Made by a program: the position numbers and the translations under genes
In this document: positions 35,015 through 44,852 of the stretch, one piece after another
Position numbering within the stretch: the first letter of the stretch is position 1
How the letters are laid out: each line of letters starts with the position of its first letter
Notes under the pieces: generated by a model
Database searches by the model: none
Told to the model about the DNA's origin: nothing
What the model saw: the letters and a program-made list of their open reading frames with translations, nothing else
DNA from: Paraburkholderia sp. LEh10
GTDB lineage: Bacteria; Pseudomonadota; Gammaproteobacteria; Burkholderiales; Burkholderiaceae
Direction of reading: 5' to 3'
Length of the DNA stretch: 64,000 nt
Assembly (NCBI RefSeq): GCF_017814945.1
Contig: NZ_JAGIPX010000002.1
Span: 186,001 to 250,000, forward strand

Positions 35015-35151
35015 CCCGCCCGGCTTCGCCGCCGGCGACGCGCGTCGCCTCGCCAAGGTGGAACAACGGCAGGCGACCTGATATAACTCAGCTTCGTGTC
35101 GGCAAACGTCCGAAACGTCTGCAAACGTTCCATTGACCGCCGGGAGTCGCG

Positions 35152-36252
35152 ATGGCAGCGCCAAAGATCGAGCCGTCCCGCATCGCCCACGCGACGTCCA
35201 TTTCGGATGTTCCGCTCGAAGACCGCTATGCTCTTCTGATCGAAGCCGTCCACGATTACGCGATCTTCATGCTCGATCCGTCGGGCAACGTCTCAAGCTG
35301 GAATCCGGGCGCACAGCGCATCAAGGGCTATTCGCACGACGAGATAGTCGGCCGCCACTTTTCGACGTTCTATACGGAAGAAGACATCGCCGCAGGCAAG
35401 CCCGCGCGCGAACTCGAGATCGCCGCCGCCGAAGGCCGCGTCGAAGACGAAGGCTGGCGCGTGCGGCGCGACGGTTCGCGGTTCTGGGCAAACGTGATCA
35501 TTTCGGCGGTGCGCGATTCGAAGGGCGAGTTGCTCGGCTTCGCGAAGATCACGCGCGACATGACGGACCGCGTGCGCCTCGCCGAACTCGAACGCGCGAG
35601 CGAAGTATCGGCGCAGGTGCAGATCACACGCGAAAACGAGCAAAAGCGCATCGCGCGCGAACTGCACGACGACCTCGGACAGCAGTTGACCGCGCTGAAA
35701 ATGAGCGTCGCGCTGATCGAAGCGACGCTTGCCGCCAACGCCGCGACCGCGCCGCTCGTGCAGCAGACCCACGCGCTGCAGACGGAGATCGACGCGATGG
35801 CCATGTCGCTGCGCCGCATCGCCTCCGATCTGCGGCCGCCGCTGCTCGACGATCTGGGTCTGACGGCCGCGCTCGAATGGCTCGCGGAAGACTTCACGAA
35901 GCGCTATGGCGTCGTGGCGTCCGTCCACATCGCAACGGGCGAACTGCATTTCAACGAATTCGCGTCGACCACGCTCTTTCGCATCGTCCAGGAAGCGCTG
36001 ACCAACGTCGCCCGTCACGCGCGCGCGAGCCGCGTGCGCATCGAACTCGCGAGCACGGCCGACACGTTCTCGCTCGAAATCGAGGACGACGGCGTGGGCG
36101 CCGCGCTCGATCTGCCGCCGGGCAGCGCGTCGTTCGGGCTGCTGGGCATCCGCGAACGTGTCAGGCAACTACAGGGCACCGTGTCGTTCATCAGTTCGCC
36201 CGGCGCGGGCTTTCACATTTCGATCCGGTCGCCCGTTACGTCCGTGCAATGA
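35152..36252 (+). CDS. Soluble PAS histidine kinase (HisKA_3), orphan
   Basis: 366 residues without membrane helices. A PAS domain (DYAIFMLDPSGNVSSWNPGA, GYSHDEIVGRHFSTFY, RRDGSRFWANVIISAV) is followed by the H-box ARELHDDLGQQLTALKMSVA near residue 180 and the ATPase domain (FRIVQEALTNVARHARASRV, GVGAALDLPP, GLLGIRERVRQLQG). No response regulator follows; the gene ends before a cupredoxin on the other strand. Its H-box is almost identical to that of the kinase at 30532, so both may feed the NarL-type regulator at 31917. Confidence 0.93.
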   Translation: MAAPKIEPSRIAHATSISDVPLEDRYALLIEAVHDYAIFMLDPSGNVSSWNPGAQRIKGYSHDEIVGRHFSTFYTEEDIAAGKPARELEIAAAEGRVEDEGWRVRRDGSRFWANVIISAVRDSKGELLGFAKITRDMTDRVRLAELERASEVSAQVQITRENEQKRIARELHDDLGQQLTALKMSVALIEATLAANAATAPLVQQTHALQTEIDAMAMSLRRIASDLRPPLLDDLGLTAALEWLAEDFTKRYGVVASVHIATGELHFNEFASTTLFRIVQEALTNVARHARASRVRIELASTADTFSLEIEDDGVGAALDLPPGSASFGLLGIRERVRQLQGTVSFISSPGAGFHISIRSPVTSVQ

Positions 36253-36281
36253 CACGCACCGCGGCGAATGCTGACGTCACC

Positions 36282-36698
36282 TCAATGCGCGACGACGAGC
36301 GACGCGTGCATGCCCATTTCGTAGTGGCCCGGGCGATTGCAGATCAGCACATAACGCCCCGGCGCGAGATTGAGCGACAAGCGCTTCTTCGAACCCTGCG
36401 CCACGTCCTCGACCTCGCCCATCTTCCTGAATTTGTTTTCCGGGACCTGGCCTTTGCGCACGGGCAAATGGCTGTCGTCCATATCGGTCTTCAGCACCAC
36501 CAGCTCATGTTCGGTATTGCCGCTCGCCGCGTTGCTCACCTCGAACGTGACGTGCCCTGCCTTCGCTGTTTCGGGGTCGAGTTGAATGGCGTTGTCCGTC
36601 AGCTCGACGTGAACCGTCTCGTCCGCATGACTGCCCAGCGGAGCAACGCCGAGCGCAACGATTGCCAGCACGAGCACAGCATGGTTTCTGTCCGTCAT
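36282..36698 (-). CDS. Exported cupredoxin-like copper protein
   Basis: 138 residues. A signal peptide (about 1-25, ending SHA before DETV) is followed by a cupredoxin fold with type-1 copper ligands: His in NTEHELVVLK and Cys-His-Met in LICNRPGHYEMGM. It should act in the periplasm as a small electron carrier or copper-binding protein. AGGAGAGAC precedes the ATG at 36698, so the longer frame to 37121 is not used. It stands alone, convergent with the orphan kinase. Confidence 0.92.
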   Translation of the reverse strand: MTDRNHAVLVLAIVALGVAPLGSHADETVHVELTDNAIQLDPETAKAGHVTFEVSNAASGNTEHELVVLKTDMDDSHLPVRKGQVPENKFRKMGEVEDVAQGSKKRLSLNLAPGRYVLICNRPGHYEMGMHASLVVAH

Positions 36699-36901
36699 GA
36701 TGTCTCTCCTCGAAAGGCCGCATTGCCGCAAGCAACGGCGCGAGCGGGACCGCCTGCGTCGCGCGCACGCATCCGTCACGGTGCATAGACCGTGATGCCC
36801 ACAACCTTCAATCGGATCTTGAGACAAGAACGACAATAGCCCGGGAAATATTCCACGCGGCGGCGCGTCGGGAGCGGCTTCCGGCGCGCGCCGCGCTGCC
36901 G

Positions 36902-38560
36902 TCAGTCGAGATGGCGAAGCTCGCGGCGCAGAATCTTGCCGACGTTCGACTTGGGCAATGCGTCGACGAACCGGATGTACTTCGGCACCTTGTAGGCCGC
37001 CATGGCCGCGCGACAGTGCGCGATCAGCGCTTCCCGGTTCACATCGACGCCTGGCGCGGCGATCACGAACAGCGTGACCGCTTCGCCCGTCTTTTCGTCC
37101 GGCACGCCGATGCACGCGCATTCGGCAATGCCGGGAAACGCGGTGACGACGGCTTCCACTTCATTTGGATAAACGTTGAAGCCGGAGACGAGGATCATGT
37201 CCTTCTTGCGATCGACGATCTTCAGGAAGCCCTTCTCGTCGAACACGCCGACATCGCCGGTGCGAAAGTAGCCATCGGATGTGAAGGCACGCGCGTTGGC
37301 CTCGGGCTGGTTCCAGTAGCCGCGCATCACCTGCGGGCCCTTCACGCAGATCTCGCCCGGCTCGCCGATGCCGGCTTCCCGGTTGTCGTCGTCGAGCAGC
37401 TTGACGTCGGTGGACGGCACGGGCATGCCGGTGCTGCCCGTGAACCCGTCGATGAACTGCGGATTGAACGACACCACGGGCGACGTTTCCGACAGGCCGT
37501 AGCCTTCGCGGATGAAGCTTCCCGTCACCAACTTCCAGCGCTCCGATACGATGTCGATCACCGCCGCGCCGCCGCCTGCCGAGAGCTTCAGCCGCGACCA
37601 GTCCACTTCCGCGAGGCGCGGGTGCGCGGCGAGTCCCGCGTACAGCGTATTGACCCCGACGAAGACGGTCGGCCGCGCGGCCTTCAGCACGTCGATGAAC
37701 GCATCCGTCTCTCGCGGGTTGGCCACGAGCCAGTTCTTTGCGCCGATTGAGAAGTAAGTGAGGAAGTTCACCGTGAGCGCGAAGATGTGATAAAGCGGGA
37801 TCGCCGTCACGACGACCTCTGCGCCGGGCTGCAGCGCATCGGGCATGAAGGCCTTGAACTGCTCGATATTGGCGACGAGATTGCGATGCGACAACGCAGC
37901 GCCCTTCGACAGCCCCGTCGTGCCGCCCGTGTATTGCAAAAAGAGCAGATCGCCGCCGCCGACGTCGACGGGATCGACGGTGAGTTGCTCGCCTAGCGCG
38001 ATCGCGGCGGGCAGCGCGACCGCGCCGCGCAGAGACGGATCGACGGCGGGGCCCGGCACCGCGACACCGCTGCCGTCGCCCGCGCCGGAGGTGATCACCG
38101 TTTTGATGCGCGTCCTGCCGATCACTTGCGCGAGCGTCGCGCTCGCGCCGTCGAATGCGACGATCGTTTCGACGCCGGCGTCGTTGAGCTGATGTTCGAG
38201 TTCACGCGCGGTATAGAGGGGATTGACGTTCACCTGCACGCCGCCAATCCGCGCAATCGCGATGAAAGCGATCGGAAACGACAGCAGATTCGGCAGCATC
38301 ACGGCGACGCGATCGCCTTTGCGCACGCCCGCCACCTTCTGCAGATAAGCGGCGAATGCGCGCGACAGGCGGTCGATGTCCGCGTACGTCAACGTTTGGC
38401 CGAACGCACAAAAGGCCGGCTTCGACGCGAACTCGCGCATCGCTGCGGCGAGCAGCGCATTGACGCACGGATAGCGGTCGGCATCGATCTCCGCCGGGAT
38501 TGAACCGTACGACGGGATCCAGTGTCGGTTGCGGGCGTTGAGGGTCTGGGTCTCGTCCAT
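36902..38560 (-). CDS. Long-chain fatty acid--CoA ligase (AMP-binding)
   Basis: 552 residues. ATP/AMP motif LQYTGGTTGLSKGAALSHRN near residue 185, adenylation motif EGYGLSETSP near 330, GYFRTGDVGVFDEKGFLKIV and the C-terminal catalytic Lys in KSNVGKILRRELR. It activates fatty acids to acyl-CoA, FadD type. The start at 38560 has AGGAGAC upstream; an ATG 33 codons earlier has no ribosome site. It is divergent from the AraC regulator at 38771, which may control it. Confidence 0.94.
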   Translation of the reverse strand: MDETQTLNARNRHWIPSYGSIPAEIDADRYPCVNALLAAAMREFASKPAFCAFGQTLTYADIDRLSRAFAAYLQKVAGVRKGDRVAVMLPNLLSFPIAFIAIARIGGVQVNVNPLYTARELEHQLNDAGVETIVAFDGASATLAQVIGRTRIKTVITSGAGDGSGVAVPGPAVDPSLRGAVALPAAIALGEQLTVDPVDVGGGDLLFLQYTGGTTGLSKGAALSHRNLVANIEQFKAFMPDALQPGAEVVVTAIPLYHIFALTVNFLTYFSIGAKNWLVANPRETDAFIDVLKAARPTVFVGVNTLYAGLAAHPRLAEVDWSRLKLSAGGGAAVIDIVSERWKLVTGSFIREGYGLSETSPVVSFNPQFIDGFTGSTGMPVPSTDVKLLDDDNREAGIGEPGEICVKGPQVMRGYWNQPEANARAFTSDGYFRTGDVGVFDEKGFLKIVDRKKDMILVSGFNVYPNEVEAVVTAFPGIAECACIGVPDEKTGEAVTLFVIAAPGVDVNREALIAHCRAAMAAYKVPKYIRFVDALPKSNVGKILRRELRHLD

Positions 38561-38770
38561 GCTGTCTCCTGAGAATTTTTCGGTGCCGCATGGACTATCG
38601 CGCGACGCCCGTGTGTTGCAAATGATCGGTGTGGACGATTTGGTGATCGCAACGGACAAAGCTTTTGCCGCGCGCCCCGCGTCCAGGGTGAACCCTATGG
38701 CGGGTGGCCGCGTTCGCGCGCAGAATCTCGGTCACGCATTGGGTATCGATTCGGACACAGGACTCCATTC

Positions 38771-39886
38771 ATGCAACAGGGCGCGCGCCCGGACACGACG
38801 GCAGTGCATCATTGGGGCGAGCAGCTGGCGCACGCGTCGTCGGCCATCGCATGGCGAGAAAAGCGCTTCGCGCCGTCCAAGCTCGTCGCGCTGATCGACG
38901 TGGCCGCGGAAGTCGGACTCGACGCGAAAACGGTGCTCGCGGGCACCGATCTCGACGCCGCCGCCGTGGCCAACCCGTTCACGCTGACGTCGTCGCTGCA
39001 GTTCCTCACGGCCGCGCGCAATGCCGTTCGACATTATGGAAAGCCGGACCTGGGCGTGCGTGTCGGACGCCGGCTGCACGCGTCGAGTTACGGCATGTAT
39101 GGCTATGCGCTGCTCTGCTCGGAGGCCCTCGCGCGCACGTTCGATATCGCCGTCAAATATCATCAGCTCGCGAACGGAATGCTCGACATTCACTGGGTCG
39201 AGCATGACGACGCAGCGACCTGGATATTCCCGAGCCGTGAAGAGGTCTTGCTGCCCGATGTCGACGAGCCGCTATACCGGTTTCTCATCGACCTGCAATT
39301 CGCCGTGCACGTGACCGTCGTCAAGGACGTGATGGGCGCCTGGTGCGTCCCTGCCCGCGCGATGTTCGCCCAGCCCGAGCCGCCGCACGCGGCCATGTTG
39401 TCCGATGTGCTGGAATGCCCGCTCGCGTTCGATCAGCCACAGTATCTGTTGAGCTATCCCGCCGCCTGGCTGACGCGCGCGCCGCAGCTTGCCAATCCGA
39501 TCACGGCCGCGCAGGTCTCGACGCAGTGCGCGCGCCTGCTCGAACAATTCCGCTGGCAGGCTGGCGTCACGCAGCGCGTGTATCAGGAACTCACGCGCAC
39601 GCCCGGAAAATTCCCGGACATCGAACAGATCGCCGAGAGCCTGTGCATGACCTCGCGCACGCTGCGCCGCAAGCTCGAAGCGGAAGGCGCGTCGTACAGC
39701 GAGCTATTGACGGGCGTGCGCAAGGCGCTCGCGATCGACTACCTGAGCACGACCACCCTCAACATCGACGACATCGCACTGACACTGGGCTTCAGCGATG
39801 CCGTCAGCTTCCGGCACGCATTCAAGCGCTGGACGGGCAAGACGCCGAACGAGGTCCGGCGCGATCGCGGCGCAACGGGCGAATAG
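38771..39886 (+). CDS. AraC-family regulator (AraC_binding_2/OruR-like)
   Basis: 371 residues. An N-terminal Arabinose_bd-type domain (LVALIDVAAEVGLDAKTVLA, LRVGRRLHASSYGMYGYAL) and a C-terminal double HTH: FPDIEQIAESLCMTSRTLRR and LNIDDIALTLGFSDAVSFRH then FKRWTGKTPNEVRR. Regulators of this build often control adjacent catabolic genes; here the divergent acyl-CoA ligase is the obvious target, with 210 bp between the two starts. AGGA precedes the ATG. Confidence 0.92.
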   Translation: MQQGARPDTTAVHHWGEQLAHASSAIAWREKRFAPSKLVALIDVAAEVGLDAKTVLAGTDLDAAAVANPFTLTSSLQFLTAARNAVRHYGKPDLGVRVGRRLHASSYGMYGYALLCSEALARTFDIAVKYHQLANGMLDIHWVEHDDAATWIFPSREEVLLPDVDEPLYRFLIDLQFAVHVTVVKDVMGAWCVPARAMFAQPEPPHAAMLSDVLECPLAFDQPQYLLSYPAAWLTRAPQLANPITAAQVSTQCARLLEQFRWQAGVTQRVYQELTRTPGKFPDIEQIAESLCMTSRTLRRKLEAEGASYSELLTGVRKALAIDYLSTTTLNIDDIALTLGFSDAVSFRHAFKRWTGKTPNEVRRDRGATGE

Positions 39887-40028
39887 TCGGTCGTGACGGA
39901 CAGCGCGGTCCATAAACGAATGTCTATGGCCTGCCAAAGTTTCTTTGATTGTTCCGCGCAAAAGCCGCCACCTTACACTTGGCGGATTACCCGATAACGC
40001 GCCGCGCGTCATTGCGCAGCAGCACGCC

Positions 40029-40964
40029 ATGTCCTCGACCCTTGTCTACACGCACGCCGCCTGCCTGAACCATCAACCCGGCCCGCATCACCCCGAGTCT
40101 GCCGAGCGCCTGAAGACCGTCCTGAAGACCTTGCGCGCCGAGGAGTTCGCCGCGCTCGAATGGCGTGACGCGCCGATGGGCACGCGCGAACAGGTGGAAC
40201 TCATCCACACCAAGGACTTTATCGACGAAGTCGCGCAGGCCGCGCCGACACAGGGCTATATGCCGCTCGACGGCGGCGATACCGTCATGTCGCCGGGTTC
40301 GTGGGAAGCCGTCATGCGCTGCGTCGGCGCAGCATGCGCGGGCGTCGATGCCGTGCTCAATGGCGACGCGCGCAACGTGTTCTGCGCGACGCGTCCGTGC
40401 GGACACCACGCCGAGCCATCGAGAGCAATGGGCTTTTGCATCTTCAATCAGGCCGCCATCGCAGCCGCCTACGCTTATGAAGTGCACAAGCTCGAACGCG
40501 TCGCAGTCGTGGACTTCGACGTGCATCACGGCAACGGCACGCAGGCCGCGTTTTACCACCGGCCCGAACTCTTCTATGCATCGAGCCATCAATCGCCGCT
40601 TTATCCCGGCACGGGCGCAGCCGCCGAAACGGGCGTGAGCCACAATATCCTCAACATTCCGCTGCCACCGGGCTGCGACTCGACGCTGTTTCGTGTGCGC
40701 ATCGAGGCCGGGATGCTGCCCGCCATCCGCGAGTTCCGCCCGAAGTTGATGATCCTTTCGACCGGCTTCGATGCGCATCGGCTCGATCCCCTCGCGGCGC
40801 TGCGTCTCGAAGACGACGACTTTCACTGGATCACGCGCGAACTCGTGCGCATCGCCGACGAGACTTGCGATGGACGCGTGGTGTCGATACTCGAAGGCGG
40901 CTACAGCATGGAAGGTCTCGCGGGCGGCACGCGCGCGCATGTACGCGCATTGATGGGAAATTGA
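40029..40964 (+). CDS. Histone deacetylase-family amidohydrolase
   Basis: 311 residues. Zinc-dependent deacetylase fold: N-terminal HHPESAERLKTVLKTL, catalytic RPCGHHAEPSRAMGFCIFN with the paired His, metal ligands in VDFDVHHGNGTQAAFY, LSTGFDAHRLDPL and ILEGGYSMEGL. Bacterial members hydrolyse acetylpolyamines or other acetyl amides. The start at 40029 gives the family N-terminus. It is the only gene between the AraC regulator and the broken MarR gene; no transcriptional coupling is evident. Confidence 0.93.
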   Translation: MSSTLVYTHAACLNHQPGPHHPESAERLKTVLKTLRAEEFAALEWRDAPMGTREQVELIHTKDFIDEVAQAAPTQGYMPLDGGDTVMSPGSWEAVMRCVGAACAGVDAVLNGDARNVFCATRPCGHHAEPSRAMGFCIFNQAAIAAAYAYEVHKLERVAVVDFDVHHGNGTQAAFYHRPELFYASSHQSPLYPGTGAAAETGVSHNILNIPLPPGCDSTLFRVRIEAGMLPAIREFRPKLMILSTGFDAHRLDPLAALRLEDDDFHWITRELVRIADETCDGRVVSILEGGYSMEGLAGGTRAHVRALMGN

Positions 40965-41000
40965 GCCGGCTTTGCGCGAATCGCATCGTCGTGTCTGCGT

Positions 41001-41404
41001 ATGGAACGAACGACGACGCAGCAGTCGGCCGTGCCCTGGCGCGCTGTCGCGCGAGCGAAGGCGAAGGCGAAGGCAGGCATGAGCGTCGGGGACCTGGCCC
41101 GCTACCGGATGGTCAGCGATCCGAACCTGTCTGGCCTGATCAGCCGGATGCAGCGCGACGGGCATCTGACGGGCGAAGCGGACGGCCGCGACGGCCGCTC
41201 GCGACTCATCACGATAACGGAGTCAGGCTGCAAGCTATGGGTTGAGCAGGCCACGCCGAAAATTCACGAGCATCACGAACAGGTGCTGGAGAATTTTCAG
41301 TCGACGACGTCACGCACACGCTGCACTATCTGCTGAAGCTGCTCGACAACATGAAGCGGCTCGACGATGCCGCACAAAGCGGCGGCGCGGACGACGAGCG
41401 ATGA
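41001..41404 (+). pseudogene. MarR-family regulator, truncated and frameshifted
   Basis: The frame from about 41079 reads MSVGDLARYRMVSDPNLSGL and ISRMQRDGHLTGEADGRDGR, a MarR winged helix and wing. Near 41298 a single-base change moves the continuation to another frame: SVDDVTHTLHYLLKLLDNMK to the TGA at 41402. The usual N-terminal dimerisation helices are missing. The gene therefore cannot give a full regulator unless the shift is a sequencing error. Confidence 0.75.
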
Positions 41405-41411
41405 CCGCGCG

Positions 41412-42071
41412 CTAATGCGCGGACAACAGGCCCGCGACCTGATTCGACTTCGTCTGCGCGGCGATGTCCATCGCGGTCATCCCACGATTGTCTTTCAACG
41501 ATTCGTCGGCGCCGCGCGCGAGCAGCAGTTTCACGGTGTCGGCGCGGTCATATCCGGCGGCCCACATCAACGCGGTGAGATCGTTCTTGTAGCGGCGGTT
41601 GACGTCGATGCCCGCATCGAGCAACTGCTTCACGGCCTGGGTCCGCCCTTCGCCCGCCGCATATTCCATCGCCGTCTTGCCCACCCGGTCCGTCGCCAGC
41701 GGATCGGCGCCGTGCGCGAGCAGCAGCGCGACGATCGGGTCATAGCCGTAATACGCAGCGGCCATCAGCGGCGTGACGCCAGGCGCGTTCGCATGCCCGA
41801 CGTTCGCGCCATGCTCGACCAGCGTGCGCGCGATGTCGGCATCGCCCTTCTTGCAGGCGGTGAGCAGCGCCGTGTCGCCGATCCGGTTTGCGGCATCGAC
41901 GGCTGCGCCGCGTTCGAGCGCCGCGACCACGCTCGCGCGGTCGCCATCTTTCGCGGCAGCGAGCAGCATGCGGTTCGTTTCGCCCGCCTCCTGCGCGGCC
42001 GCCGGCAGCGCGGACCCGAGCGCGCCGGCCGCGAGCAGCACGGCCGCGATATGTCTGACCGTCAGTTTCAT
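41412..42071 (-). CDS. Exported ankyrin-repeat protein
   Basis: 219 residues. Signal peptide (1-26, ALPAAAQ) and five ankyrin repeats: AAAKDGDRASVVAALERGAA, IGDTALLTACKKGDADIART, GVTPLMAAAYYGYDPIVALL, GKTAMEYAAGEGRTQAVKQL and LTALMWAAGYDRADTVKLLL. It should be a periplasmic protein-binding scaffold. It is the last gene after the PQQ dehydrogenase and cytochrome, 15 bp behind the cytochrome stop, so it likely helps assembly or protection of that system. Confidence 0.9.
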   Translation of the reverse strand: MKLTVRHIAAVLLAAGALGSALPAAAQEAGETNRMLLAAAKDGDRASVVAALERGAAVDAANRIGDTALLTACKKGDADIARTLVEHGANVGHANAPGVTPLMAAAYYGYDPIVALLLAHGADPLATDRVGKTAMEYAAGEGRTQAVKQLLDAGIDVNRRYKNDLTALMWAAGYDRADTVKLLLARGADESLKDNRGMTAMDIAAQTKSNQVAGLLSAH

Positions 42072-42086
42072 TTGATCTCCCTGGCG

Positions 42087-42722
42087 CTATTGCAGGTTCG
42101 CGACGTAGCTGGCGAGGTTGCGGATGTCGTCGTCGGTCAGGTTGCGCGCGACGCTCCCCATGTTGCCCGCATCGTTGGTGCGGGTGCGGGAACGGAAGTC
42201 CTGCAACTGCTTGACGATGTACTGATAGTGCTGCCCGGCGACGCGCGGAATCTCGTTCTGTCCCGAGAAGTTGGCCAGATGGCACGTCGTACACAGCTCC
42301 GCGGCGGACTTCTTGCGCCCGGCTTCGACGGCTTCGCCATCCGCCTTGAACGCGACGGGCACGGGCTTTTGCGCAGCGAAATAGTCGGCGAGGTCCTGCA
42401 TGTCTTCTTTCGACAGGTTCGCCGCCATCGGCGACATGCGCGGGTCGCTACGGCGCCCTTCCTTGAAATCGCGCAACTGAAGATAGATGTAGCGCGTCGT
42501 CTGCCCGGCGAGAACGGGATATTGCGGATCGGTCGAATTGCCCATCGGCCCATGACAGGCGACGCACGTCTGCGCCTTCGCCTTGCCCGCCTCGGCATCC
42601 GCGCGCGCCGGTGTCGGCGGCCATATCAGGCCGCCTGCGCACACGAGCAGCGCGCACGTGCGCAAGACGGCGCACGCGGCGCGCCGCGCGAAAGCGGCTG
42701 ACACCGGCACGCCCGTCATCAC
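42087..42722 (-). CDS. Exported diheme cytochrome c (c4-like)
   Basis: 211 residues. A signal peptide (to about residue 41, ARA) precedes two c-type haem sites, CVACH near 53 and CTTCH near 145, each followed by a Met region ([36 protein letters not shown]). It should accept electrons from the PQQ dehydrogenase and pass them to an oxidase. The ATG overlaps the dehydrogenase stop by 4 nt, proving coupling. The two haem domains look like an internal duplication, as in cytochrome c4. Confidence 0.93.
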   Translation of the reverse strand: MMTGVPVSAAFARRAACAVLRTCALLVCAGGLIWPPTPARADAEAGKAKAQTCVACHGPMGNSTDPQYPVLAGQTTRYIYLQLRDFKEGRRSDPRMSPMAANLSKEDMQDLADYFAAQKPVPVAFKADGEAVEAGRKKSAAELCTTCHLANFSGQNEIPRVAGQHYQYIVKQLQDFRSRTRTNDAGNMGSVARNLTDDDIRNLASYVANLQ

Positions 42723-44452
42723 GGCAGCGCGAACACCAGCACCGTGTTGCCGCGCTTGAAGTCCAGTTGCGTATTGCCCCCCGCCGCGACGGCGACATAC
42801 TGCTTGCCGTGCACGTTATACGACACAGCCGGCGAGTTCACGCCCGCTCCACACTGGAATTCCCACAACTTCTTGCCCGTCGAGGCGTCGAATGCGCGGA
42901 ACAGGCCATTGCCCTCGCCGTTGAACACGAGGCCGCCCGCCGTCACGAGCACGCCGCCGATCAGCGGCTGAGCGGTCTTGAAGTCCCACGCGACCTTGCC
43001 GGTATCGATGTTGACGGCCGACAGCTTGCCCCATTGCTCTTCGGACGGAATCACCTTGAACGCCCCGCCGAGCCACAGCTTGCTGCCGCCCGGATACGGC
43101 GCGTCCGTGACCTGGTAGGTCATCGGCTGATGCAGGTTGGCCACGTACGCGAGGCGCGTCTGCGGATCGAAGGCCATCGGCGACCATTCGACGCCGCCGT
43201 TCGCGCCAGGCAACATCCGCGCGCCCTCGGGCGTTGGCAGTGTCCACATGTTCTCCTGCGGAATCATCGCCTGCGAGAAGCGGATCAGGCGGCCTGTCTC
43301 GCGATCGTGCACATAGACGTGCCCTGTCTTGCCGCCGTGGATGATGCCCGGAATCATCTTGCCGTTGGTGTCGCGCACGTCGACGAGAATGGGCGGGCTG
43401 ACGGCATCCAGGTCCCATACGTCATGTGGCACGTACTGGTAGTGCCATTTGTATTTGCCCGTGTCCAGATCGATCGCGACGAGCGAGTCCGTATAGAGGT
43501 TGTCTCCCGGCCGGATCGCGCCATACAGGTCGGGCGACGGATTGCCGACGACGAAGTACACCGTATGCGTCTTGCGGTCGATCGCAGGCGTCATCCAGAC
43601 GCCGCCGCCCAGCGTCTTGTAGAAGTCGCCGCCCTTGTCGGCAAGCTGCTTCTTCTCGGCGGCGATATCGCGCTTCTCGTCGCGGCCCGTCGCATCCTTG
43701 GTTGCCCAGACGCCTTCCTGGCCTGTGTCGGGAATCGTATAGAACGTCCACAGCAACTGGCCGGAGTTCGCATCGAACGCCTTCACGAAGCCGCGAATGC
43801 CGTACTCGCCGCCGTTCGTGCCGATCAGCACCTTGCCGTCGACGACCGCGGGCGCCATCGTCTCCGAGTAGCCCAGATCCGGATCGGCGATCTGGCTTTG
43901 CCACAGCACGTTGCCTGTCTTCGCGTCGAGCGCGACGAGCTTCGAGTCGAGCGTGCCCATGTAGAGGCGGTCGCCCGAAATCGCGACGCCGCGATTGTTG
44001 GGCCCGCAACAGAACGTGGTCACGGGGCCCATCTTATGCTTGTAGTGCCAGAATTCCTTGCCCGTCACCGCGTCGACTGCATAGACGTGATTGAACGACG
44101 TCGTGATGTACATGATGCCGTTCGACACGATGGGTGCCGTTTCCATCGACTCGTTGACGGCCGTCTGGAAAATGAAAGCCGGCCGCAGCTTCGACACGTT
44201 GGTCTTGTTGATCTGGGTGCCGGGGTAGAAGCGCGTCTGCGCGTATGAGCCGTTCGAATGCAGCCAGTCGGATGAATTGCTGGCCGCGCTGTCGAGCTGC
44301 CCCTGGCTGACGGGCTTGAACGGCGACGGCATGGGCGCCGAGGTGGTGGTCGATGCGTTCTGCGCATCGTCGGCGCCGCGCGACGCTGGCGACGCGAGCG
44401 CTGCCGCCAGCAGGGGAACGAAAACGGCGAGATACCGGGGGGATGTTGGCAT
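42719..44452 (-). CDS. PQQ-dependent alcohol dehydrogenase, lanthanide-type signature
   Basis: 577 residues with a signal peptide (to about residue 29). An eight-bladed quinoprotein propeller: [14 protein letters not shown] carries the vicinal disulfide that contacts PQQ, and [10 protein letters not shown] and [20 protein letters not shown] are propeller motifs. The active-site region reads [10 protein letters not shown]: catalytic Asp with a second Asp two residues on, the XoxF/PedH-type mark of lanthanide use, where calcium enzymes have Ala or similar. It would oxidise a primary alcohol in the periplasm. GGAGGAG precedes the ATG at 44452. No haem c motif is present. Confidence 0.92.
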   Translation of the reverse strand: MPTSPRYLAVFVPLLAAALASPASRGADDAQNASTTTSAPMPSPFKPVSQGQLDSAASNSSDWLHSNGSYAQTRFYPGTQINKTNVSKLRPAFIFQTAVNESMETAPIVSNGIMYITTSFNHVYAVDAVTGKEFWHYKHKMGPVTTFCCGPNNRGVAISGDRLYMGTLDSKLVALDAKTGNVLWQSQIADPDLGYSETMAPAVVDGKVLIGTNGGEYGIRGFVKAFDANSGQLLWTFYTIPDTGQEGVWATKDATGRDEKRDIAAEKKQLADKGGDFYKTLGGGVWMTPAIDRKTHTVYFVVGNPSPDLYGAIRPGDNLYTDSLVAIDLDTGKYKWHYQYVPHDVWDLDAVSPPILVDVRDTNGKMIPGIIHGGKTGHVYVHDRETGRLIRFSQAMIPQENMWTLPTPEGARMLPGANGGVEWSPMAFDPQTRLAYVANLHQPMTYQVTDAPYPGGSKLWLGGAFKVIPSEEQWGKLSAVNIDTGKVAWDFKTAQPLIGGVLVTAGGLVFNGEGNGLFRAFDASTGKKLWEFQCGAGVNSPAVSYNVHGKQYVAVAAGGNTQLDFKRGNTVLVFALP

Positions 44453-44852
44453 GAGCGTCTCCTCCGCTTTGTATTGCTTAAGATTGCGAGCGCTGGAGTG
44501 CGGCATTCGCCGACCCGGATAAAGGCGTGGACAGCACGTCGCGCAACCCCTAACAACAAAAGCTTAAGAATTAGAAACGTTGATCGCTTCGTCGGGACGG
44601 GTCGGCTGCGCAAAATCGGGAAAAGGCGTGAAGCTTTCTCCTTTTCCAAAGGCCGGCTCAATTAAGCCTAGACGAAGCGCTCCCGATTTGCCAGGCAAGC
44701 GGCATGCTTGGCGCTGGGTCGCGGCGTTATTGAATGCGCGTTCACATATGACGTTTGATGGCCGCGCAACGAAAAGGCGAGAGCCGCGTTTGAGCAGACA
44801 GTCGCGAGTCGCGATACGCTACGGGGTTTTGACTGCCTCACAAAGGACGATG
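44453..44852. other. Divergent intergenic region upstream of the PQQ operon
   Basis: 400 bp between the PQQ dehydrogenase and the HAD gene. It contains the inverted repeat GGAAAAGG (44619-44626)/CCTTTTCC (44640-44647) and a locally AT-richer stretch around 44550-44580. It must hold both promoters. No gene, tRNA or repeat was recognised. Confidence 0.5.

Noticed and set aside
35133..36788. 551-codon + frame overlapping the soluble histidine kinase
   Set aside because: It overlaps a well-defined PAS/HisKA_3 gene in another frame and has the typical shadow composition.
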